Assembly (NCBI GenBank): GCA_018712915.1
Contig: DVGC01000001.1
Location: 62,001 to 126,000, forward strand
DNA from: Candidatus Copromonas faecavium (nom. illeg.)
Lineage (GTDB): Bacteria; Bacillota; Clostridia; Lachnospirales; Lachnospiraceae
Reading direction: 5' to 3'
DNA: 64,000 nucleotides
Shown here: positions 54,327 through 63,114 of the stretch, one piece after another
How positions within the stretch are numbered: position 1 is the first letter of the stretch
Layout: each line of letters begins with the position of its first letter
Position numbers and translations under genes: made by a program
Notes under the pieces: model-generated
What the model was told of the DNA's origin: nothing
What the model saw: the letters and a program-made list of their open reading frames with translations, nothing else
Databases searched by the model: none

Positions 54327-55616
54327 CTATCTGGCACTCAGTTTATTAAAGCCCATCTCATTGGTGGCGCCTGTGATAACCTGAAGCTCAGCGACGATGG
54401 AGCCATCTTTCTGAAGGCTTCCGTCGAATCCGCCTGCGATAATATCCGCAACTTCCGGATATCCGATTACGCGATCCATCGGTCCGAGATGAATTACTTC
54501 GTTGGCGTTTCCGCCCGTTACAACTGCGTTGGCCGCCGCATCAGCATCCGCAAGGGACTGGGAAGCACCGTCACGTCCGGCATACTCATCGGTGATGATA
54601 ACCGTCTTAACGCCCTGCTCCTCGATCTTCTTGCAGTTCATGATCAGGTCGGTATCCGGGTTTCCGAAGCCTTCCTGAGATACGATGGCGCCATCCAGAC
54701 CAAGCCACTTGCAAAGCTTGCTTGTCCAGTCAGAGGAGCGCATCTTGTCAGCAAGATATACGTTCTCATTGGTGATGATAACACCGACAAAGTTCAGGGT
54801 CTTGCCATGCTGAGCGAACAGATCCTTGATAACCGGATTGTTCAGGTGATGGTAAGTGGTGTTCTTGTCGCAGGCAGATACACAGTTACCGCTTAAGATT
54901 GCACCGTCCATAATTTCTGTCGGATTTAAAATTGTCGGCAGAGACTGTTTCATATCAACACCGTATACATAGGTGTCGTGCATCAGTCCCTGGCTCTGAA
55001 GCATCAGAACATAAGCAACTCTCGGAAGGTTGGGATACTTTTCGATTCCTTCCTTTACGGAAACAGTCTCATAAGTCTCAACTTCTTCTGCTACGATGTC
55101 CTTTGCCAGTTTGCCCACATAGTCAGCAGCCTTTAAGCCTGCCAGACGTACCGCCTGCTCATGAGCATGCTTTGCAAGTCCGTCAACGGGCTCACAGATA
55201 ACCACCAGGTTGTTGGTCTGGGAGAAAGGTGTATACTTTGCACCTTCGCCGCTCATGTCGATAATGCCTTCCTGGAAGCCCACGATTTTACCAGTTGTTA
55301 CAACCGCACTTCCGCGAAGAACATTGGTCCGTCCGCTTCCTACGGTAGCAACCTTGGAAATAACTCCTGGGAACATGGCGCCAGGGCCTTCCACCTTCAC
55401 ACGCGGCTCGATAACATCTTTAACCGGCATGATGCGGACGCTCTCTCCGGGTCTTGCAATATCAAGCTCCACGGATTTTAACGCCTCGTCCTCGAGAATC
55501 AGGGCTTTCAATTCGTCGGCATTCACATAGATGGTTCCATTCTCCACTTTGGATTCGGGACCAAACTGAATGTCGTTAATCGGAATGATTCCTAATTCGA
55601 GTTTCATTGTTTGCAT
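54327..55616 (-). CDS. grdE: Glycine reductase component B precursor (alpha/beta, pyruvoyl)
   Basis: The 429-residue proprotein is cleaved at Asn-Cys in LSGNCVSACDKNTTY (Cys245, or Cys242 from the second ATG) to give two subunits, the larger-numbered one starting with a pyruvoyl group made from the Cys. The pyruvoyl binds glycine as a Schiff base. Conserved blocks are MKLELGIIPINDIQFGPES and EGPGAMFPGVISKVATVGSG. Either ATG 55616 or 55607 could be used; the GGGG upstream is too near the first and rather far from the second. It follows grdX by 23 nt. Confidence 0.96.
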   Translation of the reverse strand: MQTMKLELGIIPINDIQFGPESKVENGTIYVNADELKALILEDEALKSVELDIARPGESVRIMPVKDVIEPRVKVEGPGAMFPGVISKVATVGSGRTNVLRGSAVVTTGKIVGFQEGIIDMSGEGAKYTPFSQTNNLVVICEPVDGLAKHAHEQAVRLAGLKAADYVGKLAKDIVAEEVETYETVSVKEGIEKYPNLPRVAYVLMLQSQGLMHDTYVYGVDMKQSLPTILNPTEIMDGAILSGNCVSACDKNTTYHHLNNPVIKDLFAQHGKTLNFVGVIITNENVYLADKMRSSDWTSKLCKWLGLDGAIVSQEGFGNPDTDLIMNCKKIEEQGVKTVIITDEYAGRDGASQSLADADAAANAVVTGGNANEVIHLGPMDRVIGYPEVADIIAGGFDGSLQKDGSIVAELQVITGATNEMGFNKLSAR

Positions 55617-55639
55617 TTACCCCGCTTTCTGTAAAAACA

Positions 55640-56023
55640 TTACAAAACTTTTTGTATCGCTCCCTCGATCAGAGAAAGATCGACAATCATGAAATCTTTT
55701 CGGATTTCCTCGGACCAGTCAGGCGTCTGCTTGATTTCAAGAAATTTCCGGCAGGACAGAATACTGTTCTCAATGGTCATTTCCTGACTGTAAAACTCCT
55801 CCTGGTCCAGAGGCAAATCAGATACCATGATTGATTTATATGGAGTCTGATTGGGCTTTAAGCTTCCCGTCATCGGATGGGTTTCCAATCTCCAGCCCTT
55901 CTGGATATAATCCCTGACGGTGAGAAGGACATCCATATATCCCTTTCCCTCCAGATACTCCACCGGGAGCAGCTCCTGATACTTGTCCCGGCACAGGCTG
56001 TTGTTGGTTATAATCCGATACAT
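55640..56023 (-). CDS. grdX: GrdX-family protein
   Basis: The 127-residue soluble protein begins YRIITNNSLCRDKYQELLP and has MDVLLTVRDYIQKGWRLETHP and MTGSLKPNQTPYKSIMVSDL, the pattern of GrdX, found at the head of glycine/sarcosine/betaine reductase operons. Its molecular role is not known. AGAAGGGTGA precedes ATG 56023. As the first gene it probably marks the start of the transcript that reaches grdD. Confidence 0.9.
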   Translation of the reverse strand: MYRIITNNSLCRDKYQELLPVEYLEGKGYMDVLLTVRDYIQKGWRLETHPMTGSLKPNQTPYKSIMVSDLPLDQEEFYSQEMTIENSILSCRKFLEIKQTPDWSEEIRKDFMIVDLSLIEGAIQKVL

Positions 56024-56040
56024 TCCGCTTCACCCTTCTA

Positions 56041-56116
56041 TTGACACAGGAAAAACCTGTTTCAACCAGTTAATATTTTTCAATCCATAAATATAGTATT
56101 ATAGAAATTTTCTATA
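56041..56116 (-). promoter_or_regulatory. Promoter/operator region of the grd operon
   Basis: On the minus strand TATAAT (56098-56103) is a perfect -10 box, but there is no good -35, so an activator is likely. A palindrome with 8-bp arms TATAGAAA/TTTCTATA (56100-56116) covers the -10 and its upstream side. In the leader, TTGACACAGG-AAAAA-CCTGTTTCAA (56041-56065) forms a dyad with one mismatch. No sigma-54 -24/-12 element (TGGC...TGC) is evident. The 262-nt gap is shared with the divergent regulator at 56286. Confidence 0.5.
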
Positions 56117-56285
56117 TACTAACTGTACCACATTTTGGTGCATTTGAAAACCCCCGGGAACTTTTTTTCACCAATTTTCTTCATCCGGAGTGAAAACTTT
56201 TTCTTGATTTTGAAATAAGTTTCATTTAAAATATGCGGGGAAACACACTGACAAAATAAGAACGGGTTTGAATGGATGATAATTT

Positions 56286-57266
56286 ATGGATACTCACAGC
56301 TTTGAACAGAAATACTTTCTTGATACCAAGTCTCCGGCCTATGCCAGAGTCCTCTCTGACTGCCGGCGGGTAGCGGCCTCCAACGCCAATGTTCTTCTAA
56401 TCGGAGAATCCGGAACCGGCAAAGATATTGCTGCCCAGTATATTCACGTCTTAAGCCGCCGGGCAGATAAAAACTTCGTGGCCGTCAACTGCAACGCCTA
56501 TACGGAGTCGCTGCTGGAGCCGGAATTATTTGGCATGGAGCCCGGTATTTTTTCTGACACCATCCGACGGCGGATCGGAAAATTCGAGCTGGCCGACAAA
56601 GGAACCCTGTTTTTGGATGCCATCGGAGACGTAAGCCTGACCACCCAGGTAAAGCTCCTGCGGGCCATCGAGACAAAGGAAATCGAGCGGCTGGGAGGAA
56701 ACAATAAAAAGCTTCTGGATTTTCGCCTGATCACCGCCACCAACCGGGATCTGCCCACCGAAGTCATCAACGGCAGCTTCCGGGAGGATTTCTTTTACCG
56801 AATCAGCACCATTGTCATCCGGATTCCTCCTTTAAGAGAACGGAAAGAGGATCTGGTGGGAATGATCGAATTTTTCTTAAAAAAAGCCCAGGAGGAAAAC
56901 GAAATCCGCATCGACCGGATCGAAGATAAGGTCTGGGAATTCTTAACCGGCTACGATTATCCCGGAAATATCCGGGAGCTGAAAAACACCATCGACCGGA
57001 TGGTCGTTCTTTCCAAAGACCATGTAATTACCTCGGAAGGAATCCCCATCCTCTACAATCTGAAGCGGCTGGCTCCCATTTCTTCCTACTCCACCCACGA
57101 ACTGATTCCCTGGAAGGAATTTAAGAGAAGGAGCGAGCGGGAATACCTGGAATGGGCCCTGCGGCAGACCGGCTGGAACATCAGCGCTGCGGCCAGGGAG
57201 CTGAGTCTGAGTACCCGTCAGATTTTTAATAAGATTAACGAATACAACATCGAAAAGCCTTTTTAA
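56286..57266 (+). CDS. Sigma-54-activator-like regulator lacking GAFTGA and Walker B Glu
   Basis: The 326-residue protein is an AAA+ domain from near the start plus a Fis-type helix-turn-helix at the end (WALRQTGWNISAAARELSLS, then TRQIFNKINEY). Walker A is LIGESGTGKD (residues 38-47) and arginine fingers are in FREDFFYRIST. The sigma-54 contact loop GAFTGA is GIFSDT (residues 87-92), and Walker B, usually FLDEIGD, is FLDAIGD (residues 109-115). It therefore probably cannot drive sigma-54 polymerase. No sensor domain is present. It is divergent from grdX and is the likely grd regulator, perhaps like TyrR with the normal sigma factor. Confidence 0.9.
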   Translation: MDTHSFEQKYFLDTKSPAYARVLSDCRRVAASNANVLLIGESGTGKDIAAQYIHVLSRRADKNFVAVNCNAYTESLLEPELFGMEPGIFSDTIRRRIGKFELADKGTLFLDAIGDVSLTTQVKLLRAIETKEIERLGGNNKKLLDFRLITATNRDLPTEVINGSFREDFFYRISTIVIRIPPLRERKEDLVGMIEFFLKKAQEENEIRIDRIEDKVWEFLTGYDYPGNIRELKNTIDRMVVLSKDHVITSEGIPILYNLKRLAPISSYSTHELIPWKEFKRRSEREYLEWALRQTGWNISAAARELSLSTRQIFNKINEYNIEKPF

Positions 57267-57357
57267 ATACGTTCCCTGCCCGGAATTCCGCCAGTCTCTG
57301 TTCTCTGAGACTCCGGGCTCTGTTCCGCCGCAGGGAAGCTCACGGGAGGGAAACCAT

Positions 57358-57840
57358 ATGTGTATTGTTGTCATGATGTGCGGTGTCTGCGGCGCCGGTA
57401 AAACCACCTACGCAAAGGGCCTGGAAAAGGACGGATTTGTCCGCCTTTCCATCGACGAGGAAATCTGGGCCGCCTACGGAAGATGCGGGATAGATTTTCC
57501 CGAAGAGCAGTATGACAGCGTGTCAGAAGCTGCCGAGGCCAGGCTGCGAGGCAAAATACCAGGACTCGTGGCCGAAGGAAAAAACATTGTACTTGATTTC
57601 AGTTTCTGGAGCAGAAAAAAGCGGGCTGACTACAGAAAACTGATCGAAGAAGCCGGAGGCCAGCCGGTCCTGATTTATTTAAAAGCAGATAAAAAGCTTT
57701 TGAAGCAGCGGCTGGAAGAAAGAAACCGCTCCATTCATGCCAATTCGCCATTTGTAATTACAGATGAAATTCTGGAGCATCATTACCGCTGCTTTCAGGA
57801 ACCCCATGGAGAAGGAGAGCAAATCATTCTGCAGAAATAG
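57358..57840 (+). CDS. P-loop kinase-like ATPase (AAA_33)
   Basis: The 160-residue protein has a Walker A motif MMCGVCGAGKTTYAKGLEKD, a Walker B-like NIVLDFSFWSRKKRADYRKL and a lid region LLKQRLEERNRSIHANSPF. It resembles the AAA_33/zeta-type kinases that phosphorylate small molecules or antibiotics. The substrate is unknown. GGGAGG lies upstream of the ATG. It is 91 nt downstream of the grd regulator on the same strand and might share its transcript. Confidence 0.85.
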   Translation: MCIVVMMCGVCGAGKTTYAKGLEKDGFVRLSIDEEIWAAYGRCGIDFPEEQYDSVSEAAEARLRGKIPGLVAEGKNIVLDFSFWSRKKRADYRKLIEEAGGQPVLIYLKADKKLLKQRLEERNRSIHANSPFVITDEILEHHYRCFQEPHGEGEQIILQK

Positions 57841-58011
57841 AAAAGACTCCATCTCTTATCCTCCTCCAAATCGACTATTATTTTATGACATTTATTCTAA
57901 TATTTTCTTATTTTTGCGTAATAATTCTTAAATTAACAGTCCTTTTATTGTTTGTTCCGAATATTTATGATACACTTTTTCTATCTGAATAGAGGAAGGG
58001 AGGCCTCAGAT

Positions 58012-59025
58012 ATGAAAAAGAATGTTTCTCATTTTCCGAAAACCGTTTCCGCATTCGTCCGGCTGCTGTCTTTCTGGATTTTATCTATCCTGCTTTTGTC
58101 CGGCTGCCGCAGCGGGAATGTTTCCGCAGTGGAGGAAACTGCCGCTGTTTCTTCCATAAATACAGGTGCGGCAGCCGATATGGAAATGGCAGATTCCAGT
58201 ATGGCGGATTCCGGCATGGGCGGTTCCGCATCTGAAACGGGCGGCACACTCTCCGATTCCGGAATTTCCGTCCCCCCGGATACATCCCAGAGAAAGCTGA
58301 TCCGCAATGTAGATCTTCAGCTGGAAACAGACACCTTTGATGAAACCGTTGACCAGCTGGAAAAAGAGATTTCAGCTCTCTCCGGCTATATTGAGCATTC
58401 CGATATGACCGGAAAAAGCATTCGAAGCAGCGCCGGAAACAGCGGGCGCCACGGAACCATCACCGCAAGAATCCCGGCAGAGCAGCTGGATTCCTTTCTC
58501 TCCGCAGTAGACGGAAGCGGAAATATCACTTGGAAATCCGAACAGGTGACAGATGTTACGCTTCAGTACAGCGATCTGGAGAGCAGGAAAAAAACTCTGA
58601 CAGTGGAACAGGAACGGCTCTGGACACTTTTAGAGCAGGCCGATACGGTGGAAACCGTCATTGCCCTGGAAGAACGGCTCTCTGAAATCCGTTATGAACT
58701 GGAATCCATGGAATCCCAGCTGCGGCTCTACGACAATCAGGTGGATTACAGCACGGTCTCCATCAGTATCCTTGAGGTTACCGTCTTTACTCCCACGGAA
58801 CCGGAATCCATCGGAACACGTATCCGGTCCGGATTTTCAGCCAGCATTGGTGCTGTCCAGGTTTTCTTTGCAGAGCTGTTCATCTTCCTGGTATCCGCCA
58901 GTCCCATCTGGATACCGCTTGTCCTTCTTATTCTTCTTCTCATTTTCCTGACTCGGAGACAGCTCCGAAAAAAGAAGGAAAAACGGCAGCCGGATTCCCC
59001 GGCCGTTCCTCCGCCTAAGGCATAG
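58012..59025 (+). CDS. DUF4349 lipoprotein
   Basis: The 337-residue envelope protein starts at ATG 58012 (GGGAGG 8 nt upstream). It has a lipoprotein signal (ILSILLLSGCRSG), a short Met/Ala/Asp/Ser repeat-like segment (MADSSMADSGMGGSASE), the DUF4349 domain with its long coiled coil (RKLIRNVDLQLETDTFDETV, KKTLTVEQERLWTLLEQADT), and a C-terminal membrane helix. The role is unknown, though members are thought to be envelope-stress related. The end overlaps the converging sensor kinase gene by 11 nt. Confidence 0.9.
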   Translation: MKKNVSHFPKTVSAFVRLLSFWILSILLLSGCRSGNVSAVEETAAVSSINTGAAADMEMADSSMADSGMGGSASETGGTLSDSGISVPPDTSQRKLIRNVDLQLETDTFDETVDQLEKEISALSGYIEHSDMTGKSIRSSAGNSGRHGTITARIPAEQLDSFLSAVDGSGNITWKSEQVTDVTLQYSDLESRKKTLTVEQERLWTLLEQADTVETVIALEERLSEIRYELESMESQLRLYDNQVDYSTVSISILEVTVFTPTEPESIGTRIRSGFSASIGAVQVFFAELFIFLVSASPIWIPLVLLILLLIFLTRRQLRKKKEKRQPDSPAVPPPKA

Positions 59026-61255
59026 GCGGCTGGCCGGAAAGCCGGCCGGATTCAATGGCTTCAAGAAGCGTTTCACATTCCAGAGGCTTTAATAAAATCC
59101 GGTCCACTTTCCGGCTTTCATATGCCTCCATCAGCGCCTCATCCGCCAGCCCGGTAATCACAAGGGTCCGGCAGCCCGGACAGCACCGTTCCGCAAGGTC
59201 AGCCAGCTGGATTCCGCTCATCTCCGGCATGGAGTAATCCGTAACCAGCACATCAAACGATTCTTCTCTCATGTTCTCCGCCGCCTCCTTCGGATTTCCG
59301 AACCCCCGTACATCATACCCGGCGCCGCGAAGTCCCTTTGTCAGCATGCGGAGAATCTTCCTGTCATCTTCCACCAGCAGAATCCGTTCCGCCCCGCCTT
59401 TCCTTTCCTTCCTGCGCAGTTCCCTGTTCTTTAAACCCCCAGAGGCTTTTTCCTGCTCCCAGATCGGAAGATAAAGGCAGAAGCAGCTTCCTTCTCCTTC
59501 TTTGCTTTCCACATGGATTCCCCCATTTCTGGATTCCAGAATGTTCTGGACCACGGAAAGACCGAGTCCTGTTCCCTCTCCCGTCTCCTTGGTTGTATAA
59601 AACGGGTCAAAAATGTGCTCCAGATGATCCTTCGGGATCCCCGCTCCCGTATCCCGGACGTAAAGAAGAAGATACCGGGACGCCGCTTTCTTTCCATGAA
59701 GATAAGGAGCGGCCTCCTCTCCGGGCACTGCGCGGCCTCCCACCGTCAGAGTCCCCTCTTTCTCCTTCATGGCATGAAATCCGTTGGTACTTAAATTTAA
59801 CAGAATTTGATTCAGCTCCGTCTCACTGCAGCAGACCAGACAGACCGGCGGCCAGGAAAATTCCGTTTCCAGCCGTACAGAATCCGGTTTTACAGTGGTC
59901 AGCATCTTCATAATGCCGTCCATGGCCTCCCCAACCGGCAAAGGTTTTGTCAATGCCCCCGCCTGTTTTCTGCTCATGGCGGCAATCTGCCGGATAATCT
60001 CCTTGGCCCGTTCTGCCGCCTGATAGATTTCACCGGCGCTGTCGGCCATCTCACTATCCGGCTCCGCCTCCATCAGAATCATGCCGGAATACCCCATAAT
60101 CGGGGTGAGCAGATTATTAAATTCATGGGCAATGCCTCCCGTAAGAGTTCCCATCAGCTGCAGGCGCTGATCATGGGCCAGCTTCTCTTCCTTCGCCCGA
60201 ATCTGTTCCAGCTTTGTATTCAGTTCTCTCAGACGCTGGTTTTCCTGTTCGGCCGTCTTTCTTGCCTTCGCCACGGAGCCAAACCGGAAAATGGTGTACA
60301 GCATCATGGATACAAGGATCACTGCCAGGAGAAAAACCGAAACTGCTGCCCGGATCACCGGAGTTTCAATTTCACTGTAGTCAATTACAGCCGCCACAAT
60401 CAGGAAATCATCGGCAAACCATACCGGCGTATAGGCACAGATTTTCCGCACCGGACTCGGCGGATCATCGGCCCACCAGTAAGAATGATAGATTTCCACA
60501 CCCTCGGCTCCCTGAAGCTGATGGGAAATCATTTCCTCCAGTTCCGACAGGTCAAAATCCGGATACATCTGTTCTCTTCCTTCAATTACATTGATTCCCA
60601 GCTGTTCTTCCACCGGATGCATCAGAATCCGTCCGCTGGAATCCTTAATCATCACATACCCGTTGTCTCCAACCTTCATATAAGAGCCTACACGATCATA
60701 CATCTCCTGAATATCGATAATATAACAAAGACGGAATTTCCCATTTAACGTCAGTACAGAAAGGGAAAGGTAACAGGTACCATGCTCATCCTCCAGCACA
60801 TCGATTCCCGTTCCCGGCTCCGTTCCTTTCAGGCAGTATACGCTTTCATAGCTCCGTTCAGGACCGCAGAAAACAGTCCCGTCCCCATCCCATTTTCCAT
60901 CCGCACCGCCCAGACTCCGGAGAAGAATCCCCTCCACATCTTCCCTTTGCAGTTCCATCTGCGACTGAAAAAACTCCATCAAAAGATCCGCATTGCCGGT
61001 TTCCAGAAAATTTTCGCCCGCATCCTGATACTCAGAAGTCTGGCTCATTTTCTGCAAATCCTGGAAATAAAAATCTGTATACAGGGAAATGCTGTTTGAC
61101 ACTGCTCTTGCAATATTTAAAAGCTGCTCTTCCTGCTCGGAAACAATCTGATCCATGTACTGACGGAACGCATATGCCAATGTACAAATAAAAAATACCG
61201 ATATAAGAACGGCGGCTGCCGTCGCTGTCAGGATTCGTCCCTTTTTCTCCTTCAT
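59015..61255 (-). CDS. Hybrid sensor histidine kinase with double Cache-like domain and receiver
   Basis: The 746-residue protein has a membrane helix at residues 8-30, an extracytoplasmic Cache-like sensor up to about residue 310 (GDNGYVMIKDSSGRILMHPV), a second helix, then a coiled coil. The kinase core has phosphoacceptor His in LTGGIAHEFNNLLTPIMGY, an N-box in NQILLNLSTNGFHAM and G-boxes in VRDTGAGIPKDHLEHIFDPF. It ends in a receiver with Asp in VLVTDYSMPEMSG. It probably senses a small organic ligand. It points away from the CitMHS transporter; a role in its control is possible. Confidence 0.92.
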   Translation of the reverse strand: MKEKKGRILTATAAAVLISVFFICTLAYAFRQYMDQIVSEQEEQLLNIARAVSNSISLYTDFYFQDLQKMSQTSEYQDAGENFLETGNADLLMEFFQSQMELQREDVEGILLRSLGGADGKWDGDGTVFCGPERSYESVYCLKGTEPGTGIDVLEDEHGTCYLSLSVLTLNGKFRLCYIIDIQEMYDRVGSYMKVGDNGYVMIKDSSGRILMHPVEEQLGINVIEGREQMYPDFDLSELEEMISHQLQGAEGVEIYHSYWWADDPPSPVRKICAYTPVWFADDFLIVAAVIDYSEIETPVIRAAVSVFLLAVILVSMMLYTIFRFGSVAKARKTAEQENQRLRELNTKLEQIRAKEEKLAHDQRLQLMGTLTGGIAHEFNNLLTPIMGYSGMILMEAEPDSEMADSAGEIYQAAERAKEIIRQIAAMSRKQAGALTKPLPVGEAMDGIMKMLTTVKPDSVRLETEFSWPPVCLVCCSETELNQILLNLSTNGFHAMKEKEGTLTVGGRAVPGEEAAPYLHGKKAASRYLLLYVRDTGAGIPKDHLEHIFDPFYTTKETGEGTGLGLSVVQNILESRNGGIHVESKEGEGSCFCLYLPIWEQEKASGGLKNRELRRKERKGGAERILLVEDDRKILRMLTKGLRGAGYDVRGFGNPKEAAENMREESFDVLVTDYSMPEMSGIQLADLAERCCPGCRTLVITGLADEALMEAYESRKVDRILLKPLECETLLEAIESGRLSGQPPMP

Positions 61256-61388
61256 TCCATATCCCCCCTGCTGTTCTCATTATAAAGGATTCCGGCCTTT
61301 TTGACTACCGGCTTTTGGCTGGATGAGCCCGGGCAGGATAACGCATCCCGCCAGGCATGTTTGAACGGGAAGCAAAGGTTCCTGCTTC

Positions 61389-61437
61389 AACGAAAGCGCA
61401 GCCCGCAGGAAGGATTCCCGCAGGCTGCGCTTTCGTT
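61389..61437. terminator. Strong bidirectional terminator hairpin
   Basis: Perfect 15-bp arms AACGAAAGCGCAGCC (61389-61403) and the complement (61423-61437) enclose a 19-nt loop that can pair partly with itself (CCGCAGG/CCCGCAGG region). It lies 70 nt beyond the CitMHS stop. In minus direction the following run is short (TTGAAG), so strength is judged by the stem. Confidence 0.7.
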
Positions 61438-61507
61438 TCATACGGCCGGGTACATGAGTTTCAGGACTCCGGCCATCTGCCGTTTTTTATACCCGGCCGC
61501 ATATTCT

Positions 61508-62899
61508 TTATTTTACAAGAGGTACAGCTCCTGTAATGGCTGCCATACCGATAAAGATTACAAAAATTCCGATTCCCCATTTTGCCGATTCCTTCTGCCA
61601 TTCTCCCATATCCAGACCGGTCAGGTTTAAAAGCAGATAGATAAAGGCAACCAGCGGGCTTAACAGATGGAAGGCCTGTCCCAAAAGGGAGGCGGTTCCG
61701 ATTTCCAGCGCTGTAAAACCGTACGTATAACCGGCTTCAGCAAACACAGGAAGAACACCGTAGTAGAATGCGTCGTTGGATAGGAAAAAGGTTCCCGGCG
61801 CGGAAACAATTGCCATAATCAGTCCCCAGAACCGTCCCAGCTGCTCCGGAATCAAGGTAATCAGACTGGCTGCCAGCGCATCCGACATTCCGGAATTGGT
61901 AAACAGACCCATAAAAATCCCGGCGGCAAATACAAGAATGACAACCTGCAGGGCGTCCCCCGCATTATCCTGAATCCTGGCTTTCTGTTCTTTGATGCTT
62001 TTATAGTTAAACATCAGAGCAAGTCCGGTACCGACAAGGAACAGGAACATGGACGGGAAGGTCCCCATCACCAGCATCACAACAAGAGCAATGGTCATAA
62101 CCGCGTTAATGGGCATCATGTTCGGCCGTTTCAGTGCCTCTTCCTCCGAGGAAGCGGGAGCCGTCAGAGCTATCAGCTCTTCACCGGAAAGCTTCTGAAT
62201 TCCCACACGCTTTCTTTCCTTCAGTCCAAGATAGTAGGCCACCCCCAGCATATAGACAATGGAAACTGCCATTCCAGGAATCAGGGCACGCAGAATCGTC
62301 TGCTCGTCTACTCCCGGCTGTCCCTGAAGAACGGAAATCACCCGGGCCGTCGGACCGCCCCAGGGCAGCAGATTCATAATGGTATTCATAAGAATCACCA
62401 GCACACCCAGGTTCATCATCTTCAGATTCAGCTTTTTATAAATCGGAATAAACGCCGTGCAGCAGATTAAAGTGGTAGTGGTTCCGTCGCCGTTTAAAGA
62501 CACGGCTGCTGCCACAATGGCCGTTCCGATCAGCACTTTTACCGGATCGCCTCCGGCAAACTTAATCATTGCCCTGGTTACCGGATCAAACAGGCCTGCA
62601 TTCAGCATAATGGCAAAATACAGAATGGCAAACAGCAGCATAATTCCCGTGCCGGATGTCTGACTGACGCCATCTACCGTCCAGTCGCCAATGATTTTAA
62701 TCTGATCCCACAGAGTCACCTGTTCGGCAGCGATTTCATTTGCTTCCGCCACCTGCGCCGTATATTGCCCAAGGAAGGCTCCCGCCAGGGTAAACACCAG
62801 CGGAACAAGAAGCAGAGCCGTAAACGGCTGCATCTTTTTTGTCATGACCAGCGCAAGGAATACGATAATCATTGCCCACGCAATCACTGTCATTATCAT
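61508..62899 (-). CDS. CitMHS-family citrate/organic acid transporter
   Basis: The 463-residue membrane protein has about 12 helices and starts at ATG 62899 (GGGGGAG 6 nt upstream). Blocks AAAVSLNGDGTTTTLICCTAF and LPWGGPTARVISVLQG, and SNDAFYYGVLPVFAEAGYTY, are typical of the CitMHS family, which takes up citrate with a divalent metal and protons. A gap in the centre (ALTAPASSEEEALKRPNMMP) is the usual cytoplasmic loop. It lies between a hybrid sensor kinase and a response regulator, which suggests two-component control. A -10 box TATAAT is at 62934-62939. Confidence 0.9.
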   Translation of the reverse strand: MIMTVIAWAMIIVFLALVMTKKMQPFTALLLVPLVFTLAGAFLGQYTAQVAEANEIAAEQVTLWDQIKIIGDWTVDGVSQTSGTGIMLLFAILYFAIMLNAGLFDPVTRAMIKFAGGDPVKVLIGTAIVAAAVSLNGDGTTTTLICCTAFIPIYKKLNLKMMNLGVLVILMNTIMNLLPWGGPTARVISVLQGQPGVDEQTILRALIPGMAVSIVYMLGVAYYLGLKERKRVGIQKLSGEELIALTAPASSEEEALKRPNMMPINAVMTIALVVMLVMGTFPSMFLFLVGTGLALMFNYKSIKEQKARIQDNAGDALQVVILVFAAGIFMGLFTNSGMSDALAASLITLIPEQLGRFWGLIMAIVSAPGTFFLSNDAFYYGVLPVFAEAGYTYGFTALEIGTASLLGQAFHLLSPLVAFIYLLLNLTGLDMGEWQKESAKWGIGIFVIFIGMAAITGAVPLVK

Positions 62900-63025
62900 A
62901 GAGAACTCCCCCTTCATTTTACTTTCTGTTTCCATTATAATCGGGCAGTCTTAACACCTCATAAATCATTCTTAAAATTTATTAAGATTTTGTGAGATTT
63001 GTTGCGGAATACAGGAAAATAGGAA

Positions 63026-63053
63026 TTGCTTTTTACTATTTTTTCTATATAAT
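63026..63053 (+). promoter_or_regulatory. Promoter of the response regulator gene
   Basis: TTGCTT (63026-63031) and TATAAT (63048-63053) are 16 nt apart. Transcription would begin near 63060, so the 22-bp repeat array (63115-63290) would lie in a leader of about 255 nt. On the opposite strand a near-palindrome CTTAA-N6-TTAAG lies near 62973-62988 before the transporter promoter. Confidence 0.6.
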
Positions 63054-63114
63054 AGGGATAGAATATGCAAAGGAGCCGCAAATATTCCCAGACCAGTTTC
63101 TTTTATCCAGCCGG

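Noticed and set aside
56041..56285. Sigma-54 promoter for grdX
   Set aside because: The best match (TGGTAC on the minus strand) has no GC at the -12 position, and the divergent regulator lacks the sigma-54 contact motif.
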